From Variovorax beijingensis (GTDB lineage Bacteria > Pseudomonadota > Gammaproteobacteria > Burkholderiales > Burkholderiaceae_C), in NCBI RefSeq assembly GCF_007828835.1, contig NZ_VIVL01000016.1:1-64000 (forward strand): DNA of 64,000 bases, in the 5' to 3' direction. The notes beneath the pieces are model-generated. The model was not told where the DNA came from, made no database searches, and worked only from the letters and a program-made list of their open reading frames with translations. The translations under genes and the position numbers were made by a program. Position 1 is the first letter of the stretch. Each line of letters starts with the position of its first letter. This document shows positions 58,930 to 64,000 of this stretch, in pieces.

Positions 58930-58974
58930 GGGCCTGTCACCAATTAAGCGCCTTCGAGAATTGGTGGCAGGCCC
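58930..58974. repeat. Inverted repeat between the DUF2126 gene and comEC
   Basis: Arms 58930-58945 (GGGCCTGTCACCAATT) and 58959-58974 pair over 16 positions with one mismatch that becomes G-U in RNA, around a 13-base loop. The left arm overlaps CCTAGG at 58926-58931. No T-run follows. It could be a palindromic repeat, a remnant of a mobile element end, or an RNA hairpin. Confidence 0.65.
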
Positions 58975-59022
58975 TGGAAGCAAAGCAATTAACGCGCCAC
59001 TGAGCGTGAGTGCAGGGAGGGT

Positions 59023-61521
59023 TTGCATCATGTGTTCTGGAGATTGCCGGTGAGGCCGGCGCGCGCGTCCGGCGGCGCCGCGGCATCGTCGTGGGCCTTT
59101 GCTGCGCTGGGCGGATCGCTGCTCGGCGCGGCATTGCAATTGCATCAGCCGAAGCTGTGGAGCGCGGGTGCCTATGCGGCGCTGTTCTTCGCGGGCCTGG
59201 CCGGCCTGGCGGGGCTGTCGCGGCGATGGCGGCCGCTGCCTCGCGCATGGCGCTTGCCGGCGGGGCTTGCGATGGTCGTTGCCCTGGCCTGCGGAGCGCT
59301 CGCCGCCGGCGGGCTCGCAGGCTGGCGGGCGGTGGCCTATGCGCGGGGCGCACTGGACCCGGCCCTCGAAGGCCTCGACCTGCAAGTGGTCGGCGTAGTC
59401 GCGCAGATGCCCCAGCGCAGCGAGGGCGGCACGCGCTTTCGGCTCGATGTCGAATCGGCCCGCTGGGCCGATGAACGGCTTGGGTCCGCGTCGCGTGTTC
59501 CGGCGCGCATCGCACTCGGCTGGTACCGCGACGACACGAGTCTCTGGGGGCGCGCTCCGGAAAGCCGTGCCGCGGCGACGGGCGGCGATGCGGCTGCGCT
59601 GCATGCGGGCGAGCGCTGGCGCCTCACGGTGCGGCTCAAGGCGCCGCACGGCAATCTCAATCCGCATGGCTTCGACAACGAGCTGTGGCTGTGGGAGCAG
59701 GGCGTGCATGCCAGCGGCTATGTGCGAACGGGTGCCCGCGACGCCGCACCGGCGCGCCTGCAATCCACGTGGCTGCATCCCGTCGAGCGTGCGCGGGAGG
59801 CGGTGCGCGACGCGGTGTTCGAGCGCGTGGCCGACACCCGGCAGGCGGGCGTCATCGCCGCACTCGTCACCGGCGACCAGGGTGCCATCGACCGCAGCGA
59901 CTGGGATATTTTTCGCGCCACCGGCGTGGCGCACCTGATGTCGATCTCGGGTCTGCACATCACCATGTTCGCCTGGCTTGCCGCGCATGCGGTGGGCGCA
60001 CTGTGGCGGCGCAGCGGCTGGCTGATGCTGCGCATTCCCGCGCCGCAGGCCGCGCTGGCCGGCGGGGTGCTGCTGGCCGGGCTCTACGCGCTTTTCAGCG
60101 GCTGGGGCGTGCCTTCGCAGCGCACGGTCTGGATGCTCGCGACCGCGGCGCTGCTGCGGCTCACCGGACGGCGCTGGCCATGGCCCCATGTCTGGCTGCT
60201 GATCGCCGCGGTGGTGGTGGCGCTCGACCCGTGGGCGCTGATGCAGGCCGGCTTCTGGCTCAGCTTCGTGGCGGTGGGTATCCTGTTCGCGACCGGCTTC
60301 ATGCGGCCGGCCGGGGAGACGGCTGGAAAATGGTCCCGGCTGCTGGGGTTCTTCCGCGAGCAATGGGTGATCACGCTGGCGCTCACCCCGCTCAGCTTGC
60401 TGCTTTTCCAGCAGGTGTCGGTGGTGGGCCTGCTGGCCAATGCGGTGGCAATCCCCTGGGTCACGCTGGTGGTCACGCCGCTGGCCATGCTGGGCACCGT
60501 GGCGGCGCCGCTGTGGACGCTGGCCGCATGGGCCGTGCAGGCGCTGGCCGTGATGCTGAGGTGGTTCGCCGCATGGCCATATGCCACGCTCTCGATGGCG
60601 GCGCCACCCGTGTGGATGGCGGCCTGCGGGGTGGCGGGCGGCGTTCTGCTGGCCATGCGCCTGCCATGGTCGCTGCGCACGCTGGGCCTGCCGCTGCTGC
60701 TGCCGGTGCTGCTCTGGCACGCCCCCCGTCCGGCCGAGGGGCAGTTCGAACTGCTGGCCGCGGACATCGGGCAGGGCAATGCGGTGCTGGTGCGCACGGC
60801 AGCGCACAGTCTGCTGTACGACGCCGGCCCGCGCTACAGCCTCGAGAGCGACGCCGGCCATCGCGTGCTCGTGCCGCTGCTGCGCGCCTTCGACGAGCGG
60901 CTGGACATGCTGGTGCTGAGCCACCGCGACAGCGACCACACCGGCGGCGCGGCCGCGGTGCTCGCGATGCAGCCGCAGGCGGCGCTGTTGAGCTCGATAG
61001 AGGCCACGCACCCGCTGCAGGCGGTGCGTCCGGCGCGGCGCTGCGAGGCGGGGCAGCGCTGGACCTGGGACGGCGTGGATTTCGAGATCCTCCATCCGGC
61101 GGCGGACGACTACCTGTCGTTCACCAAGCCCAATGCCATTTCCTGCGTGCTGCGCATCGCCAACGGCCGCGCCACGGTGCTGCTGGCCGGCGACATCGAG
61201 CGCCTGCAGGAGGCCGCGCTGGTGTCGCGCACGGCCGATCTGCGGGCCGACGTGCTGCTCGCGCCGCACCATGGCAGCAAGACTTCGTCGAGCGCGCTGT
61301 TCCTCGAAGCGGTACGCCCGCGCATCGCGCTGGTCCAGGCGGGCTACCGCAACCGCTTCGGCCATCCGGCCCCGGAAGTGGTCGAGCGCTATGCCGCGCA
61401 GGGCGTGAAGCTGGTCGAGAGCGTGCCCTGCGGCGCAATGCTCTGGCGCAGCCGGGAACCGGGCGAAGTCGGCTGCGAACGGGAGCGCAATGCCCGCTAT
61501 TGGCACCACCGCCTGCCGTGA
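59023..61521 (+). CDS. comEC: DNA internalization-related competence protein ComEC/Rec2
   Basis: An 832-residue inner-membrane channel protein for natural transformation; moves single-stranded DNA into the cell. The N-terminal soluble OB-like domain is at about residues 110-240. The Competence domain with many membrane segments follows, including SISGLHITMFAWLAAHAVG near residue 308. The C-terminal metallo-beta-lactamase domain begins near 575 with ELLAADIGQGNAVLVR, LSHRDSDHTGGAAAVL and LLAPHHGSKTSSS. The start TTG 59023 is preceded by AGGGAGGG. Divergent from the DUF2126 gene. All three domains are intact, so competence is possible. Confidence 0.93.
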   Translation: MHHVFWRLPVRPARASGGAAASSWAFAALGGSLLGAALQLHQPKLWSAGAYAALFFAGLAGLAGLSRRWRPLPRAWRLPAGLAMVVALACGALAAGGLAGWRAVAYARGALDPALEGLDLQVVGVVAQMPQRSEGGTRFRLDVESARWADERLGSASRVPARIALGWYRDDTSLWGRAPESRAAATGGDAAALHAGERWRLTVRLKAPHGNLNPHGFDNELWLWEQGVHASGYVRTGARDAAPARLQSTWLHPVERAREAVRDAVFERVADTRQAGVIAALVTGDQGAIDRSDWDIFRATGVAHLMSISGLHITMFAWLAAHAVGALWRRSGWLMLRIPAPQAALAGGVLLAGLYALFSGWGVPSQRTVWMLATAALLRLTGRRWPWPHVWLLIAAVVVALDPWALMQAGFWLSFVAVGILFATGFMRPAGETAGKWSRLLGFFREQWVITLALTPLSLLLFQQVSVVGLLANAVAIPWVTLVVTPLAMLGTVAAPLWTLAAWAVQALAVMLRWFAAWPYATLSMAAPPVWMAACGVAGGVLLAMRLPWSLRTLGLPLLLPVLLWHAPRPAEGQFELLAADIGQGNAVLVRTAAHSLLYDAGPRYSLESDAGHRVLVPLLRAFDERLDMLVLSHRDSDHTGGAAAVLAMQPQAALLSSIEATHPLQAVRPARRCEAGQRWTWDGVDFEILHPAADDYLSFTKPNAISCVLRIANGRATVLLAGDIERLQEAALVSRTADLRADVLLAPHHGSKTSSSALFLEAVRPRIALVQAGYRNRFGHPAPEVVERYAAQGVKLVESVPCGAMLWRSREPGEVGCERERNARYWHHRLP

Positions 61522-61612
61522 AAGCGGGCGGCGGCGCGGTGTTTCGCCTCAACATAGGGCTTTCACTGGCCTCGAACTTGCTAAGCTATGGCTCAAGGAG
61601 ATTGGTCGTTCC

Positions 61613-63106
61613 ATGCACAAATTCGACGAGATGTATGAGCAGTTGCCCTATGCGGGGGCTGCAATCCGGCAGCACTACAAGCGCTACGACCAATGGCTCG
61701 CGAAGCAACCCGGCGAGGTGATGCGATCGCGGCGCGAAGAGGCGGAAATGATCTTCCGCCGGGTCGGCATCACCTTTGCGGTGTACGGCGCCAAGGACGA
61801 GGACGGTTCCGGCACCGAGCGGCTCATCCCGTTCGACCTGCTGCCGCGGATCATTCCAGCCCACGAGTGGGAGAGCATGGAAAAGGGGCTGGTGCAGCGC
61901 GTGACGGCGCTCAACCGCTTCCTGCATGACGTCTACCACGACCAGGAAATCATCAAGGCCGGCATCATCCCGGCCGAGCAGATCCTGAACAACGCGCAGT
62001 TCCGCCCCGAGATGATGGGCGTCAACGTGCCGCACAACGTGTACTCCAACATCTCGGGCATCGACATCGTGCGCGCCCCCGATGCCCAGGGCAACGGCGA
62101 GTACTACGTGCTCGAAGACAACCTGCGCGTGCCCAGCGGTGTGAGCTACATGCTCGAGAACCGCAAGATGATGATGCGGCTCTTCCCCGAGCTGTTCAAC
62201 CAGAACCGCATCGCGCCGGTGGCGCACTACCCCGACCTGCTGCTCGAAACCCTGCGTGCCAGCGCGCCGCCCGCCACGGCCGAGCCCACGGTGGTGGTGC
62301 TCACGCCCGGCATGTACAACAGCGCCTACTTCGAGCACGCCTTCCTTGCCCAGCAGATGGGCGTGGAACTGGTCGAAGGGCAGGACCTGTTCGTCAAGGA
62401 CAACTTCGTCTACATGCGCACCACGCGCGGGCCGCGGCGCGTCGACGTGATCTACCGCCGCGTCGACGACGACTTCCTCGACCCCGAGGTGTTCCGTCCC
62501 ACCTCCACGCTCGGCTGCGCGGGCCTGATGCGCGCCTACCGCGAAGGCAACGTCGTCATCTGCAATGCCGTGGGCACCGGCGTGGCCGACGACAAGTCGA
62601 TCTACCCCTATGTGCCCAAGATGGTCGAGTTCTACCTCGGCGAAAAGCCGATCCTCAAGAACGTGCCCACCTACATGTGCCGCAACAAGGACGAGCTGCA
62701 GTACACGCTCGACAACATGAAGGACCTGGTCGTCAAGGAGGTGCACGGCGCCGGCGGCTACGGCATGCTGATCGGCCCGGCCGCCACGCAGGCCGAGATC
62801 GAGGACTTCAAGAAGGCCGTGATCGCCAAGCCCGACGGCTACATCGCCCAGCCCACGCTGAGCCTGTCGACCTCGCCGACCTTTGTCGATGCCGGCATCG
62901 CGCCGCGCCACATCGACCTGCGCCCCTTCGTGCTTTCGGGCAGCGAGGTGCAGATGGTGCCCGGCGGCCTCACGCGCGTGGCGCTCAAGGAAGGTTCGCT
63001 GGTGGTCAATTCGTCGCAGGGCGGCGGCACCAAGGACACCTGGATCCTCGAAGCCGACCGCACGCCCAGGCCCAAGGCGGCCACGCAGTCGCAAAGCCAA
63101 TCGTAG
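61613..63106 (+). CDS. Circularly permuted type 2 ATP-grasp protein
   Basis: A 497-residue soluble protein. It starts HKFDEMYEQLPYAGAAIRQHY and has the family blocks VPSGVSYMLENRKMMMRLFP, TPGMYNSAYFEHAFLAQQMG near residue 231, KEVHGAGGYGMLIGP for nucleotide binding, and SSQGGGTKDTWIL near the end. The C-terminus is a short Ser/Gln tail. AAGGAG lies 12 bases before ATG 61613. It is followed 11 bp later by the alpha-E gene, an almost constant pair in bacteria. It aligns by eye with residues 105-575 of the fused protein at 52509-55241. An amide ligase function is predicted. Confidence 0.9.
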   Translation: MHKFDEMYEQLPYAGAAIRQHYKRYDQWLAKQPGEVMRSRREEAEMIFRRVGITFAVYGAKDEDGSGTERLIPFDLLPRIIPAHEWESMEKGLVQRVTALNRFLHDVYHDQEIIKAGIIPAEQILNNAQFRPEMMGVNVPHNVYSNISGIDIVRAPDAQGNGEYYVLEDNLRVPSGVSYMLENRKMMMRLFPELFNQNRIAPVAHYPDLLLETLRASAPPATAEPTVVVLTPGMYNSAYFEHAFLAQQMGVELVEGQDLFVKDNFVYMRTTRGPRRVDVIYRRVDDDFLDPEVFRPTSTLGCAGLMRAYREGNVVICNAVGTGVADDKSIYPYVPKMVEFYLGEKPILKNVPTYMCRNKDELQYTLDNMKDLVVKEVHGAGGYGMLIGPAATQAEIEDFKKAVIAKPDGYIAQPTLSLSTSPTFVDAGIAPRHIDLRPFVLSGSEVQMVPGGLTRVALKEGSLVVNSSQGGGTKDTWILEADRTPRPKAATQSQSQS

Positions 63107-63117
63107 GAGCACAAACG

Positions 63118-64000
63118 ATGCTGTCACGCACCGCCGACCATCTCTACTGGATGTCCCGCTACACCGAGCGCGCGGAAAACACCGCCCGCATGCTCGACGT
63201 CAACTACCAGACCTCGCTCTTGCCCCAATCGGCCGAAGTGGCCAAGTACGGCTGGCAGGGCGTGCTGTCCATCAGCGAGCTGCTGCCTTCGTACAACAAG
63301 AAGTACGAGCAGATCACGCCGCACGACGTGATGGAGTTCATGGTCAAGGACGAGAGCAATCCGTCTTCGATCCTTTCCTGCCTCAAGGCCGCACGCGAAA
63401 ACGCGCGGGCGGTTCGCGGCGCGCTCACCACCGAGGCCTGGGAAACCCAGAACACCACCTGGCTCGAAGTCAACCGCATGCTGCGCGCCGGCGACTTCGA
63501 GCGCGACCCGGCCCAGTTCTTCGAATGGGTCAAGTTCCGCTCGCACCTGTCGCGCGGCGTCACGCTCGGCACCATGCTGCAGGACGAGGCGTTCTACTTC
63601 TCGCGCCTGGGCACCTTTCTGGAGCGCGCCGACAACACGGCGCGGCTGGTGGACGTGAAGTTCCACGCGCTCAACAGCGAGTTCTTCGGCACCGCCACGG
63701 AAGAAGACCAAGAGTACGACTTCTACCACTGGAGCGCCATTTTGCGCAGCGTCTCGGCCTTCGAGGTGTACCGCAAGGTGTACCGCGACGTGATCAAGCC
63801 CGAGCGCGTGGCCGAGCTGCTCATTCTTCGCGCCGACATGCCGCGCTCGCTGCATGCGAGCCTGGTGGAGGTGGTGAACAACCTCGCCAAGGTGCAGAAC
63901 GAGCAGAGCGCAGAAACCCAGCGCCGCGCCGGCAAGCTGCTGGCCGACCTGCAGTACGCACGCGTCGACGAAATTCTCGCGACCGGGCTGCATGCCTACC
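63118..64000 (+). CDS. Alpha-E domain protein (3' end outside window)
   Basis: The first 294 residues of an all-helical alpha-E (DUF403) protein. The starting block MLSRTADHLYWMSRYTERAEN is the family signature, and a second copy, RLGTFLERADNTARLVDVKFH, lies near residue 160, so the fold has internal symmetry. GTAGGAGC precedes ATG 63118. It pairs with the preceding ATP-grasp gene. A transglutaminase and possibly an Anbu-type protease gene could follow beyond the right edge, as in other genomes, but this cannot be seen here. Confidence 0.9.
   Translation, partial: MLSRTADHLYWMSRYTERAENTARMLDVNYQTSLLPQSAEVAKYGWQGVLSISELLPSYNKKYEQITPHDVMEFMVKDESNPSSILSCLKAARENARAVRGALTTEAWETQNTTWLEVNRMLRAGDFERDPAQFFEWVKFRSHLSRGVTLGTMLQDEAFYFSRLGTFLERADNTARLVDVKFHALNSEFFGTATEEDQEYDFYHWSAILRSVSAFEVYRKVYRDVIKPERVAELLILRADMPRSLHASLVEVVNNLAKVQNEQSAETQRRAGKLLADLQYARVDEILATGLHAY

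Noticed and set aside
58930..58974. Intrinsic terminator for the DUF2126 or comEC genes
   Set aside because: The gap lies between divergent starts, and no T-run follows the stem on either strand.
58927..61509. An 860-codon minus-strand frame opposite comEC
   Set aside because: Composition rich in Arg, His, Gln and Pro; comEC on the plus strand has all its domains.

Overview
The window looks like a chromosomal segment from a high-GC betaproteobacterium of the family Comamonadaceae, most like Variovorax. The reasons are the GC-rich coding style, two orphan Bug-type tricarboxylate-transporter binding proteins, the pyrG-kdsA-DUF1330-eno-ftsB gene order, and an AmiC/TsaE/QueG block typical of the group. 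This assignment rests on gene content recalled from memory, not on a database search. Nearly every base is coding; no stretch over about 300 bases lacks a gene. I see no rRNA, tRNA, CRISPR array, intact insertion sequence or prophage.

Layout. 1-5.9 kb: a partial dienelactone hydrolase, a DedA membrane protein, a glycine-zipper lipoprotein, amiC, tsaE, queG and an AEC transporter. 6-12.1 kb: two Bug proteins, xerD, a DUF72 protein, then a TetR regulator next to a thiolase/MaoC acyl-CoA module. 12.1-16.9 kb: a DUF455 protein, a gamma carbonic anhydrase, hslO, an unknown exported protein, and an NAD-precursor pair (NadR-like kinase and pnuC). 16.9-21.3 kb: a minus-strand housekeeping operon pyrG-kdsA-DUF1330-eno-ftsB. 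21.5-31.9 kb: coaBC-unknown-dut, a SlyB-like lipoprotein, an FKBP isomerase, a ribosomal protein L16 hydroxylase (roxA), small lipoproteins, and a minus-strand run MFS-small membrane protein-methyltransferase-dapA-bamC-metallo-beta-lactamase. 32.1-38.8 kb: parE, a lytic transglycosylase, a Kelch protein, parC and a small membrane protein. 38.8-44 kb: a metallo-beta-lactamase lipoprotein, a lipase-like protein, a cysteine hydrolase and a CorA-like transporter.

44.1-50.9 kb is the most interesting operon. Four genes of a polar-amino-acid-type ABC transporter are followed by homologues of kguE, kguK, kguD and ptxS, the 2-ketogluconate genes of Pseudomonas. A perfect 14-bp palindrome, identical to the PtxS operator as I remember it, lies just upstream of the first gene. 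The reading is a 2-ketogluconate uptake and catabolism operon in which an ABC importer replaces the MFS transporter KguT. The binding protein keeps the carboxylate-binding arginine of amino-acid receptors but has serine where they carry the amine-binding aspartate, which suits a keto acid.

50.9-64 kb holds a second notable set: RidA, two transglutaminase-like proteins (one fused to DUF2126), a fused circularly permuted ATP-grasp/alpha-E protein, then comEC, then a second, unfused ATP-grasp and alpha-E pair running off the right edge. Such families have been predicted, from gene neighbourhoods, to make or attach peptides, but as far as I know their chemistry is undescribed.

Regulatory signals read directly include paired CCTACC-N8-GGTAG operators at the TetR gene and its target operon, -10 hexamers placed so that some transcripts may begin at the start codon, four intrinsic terminators and three strong inverted repeats.
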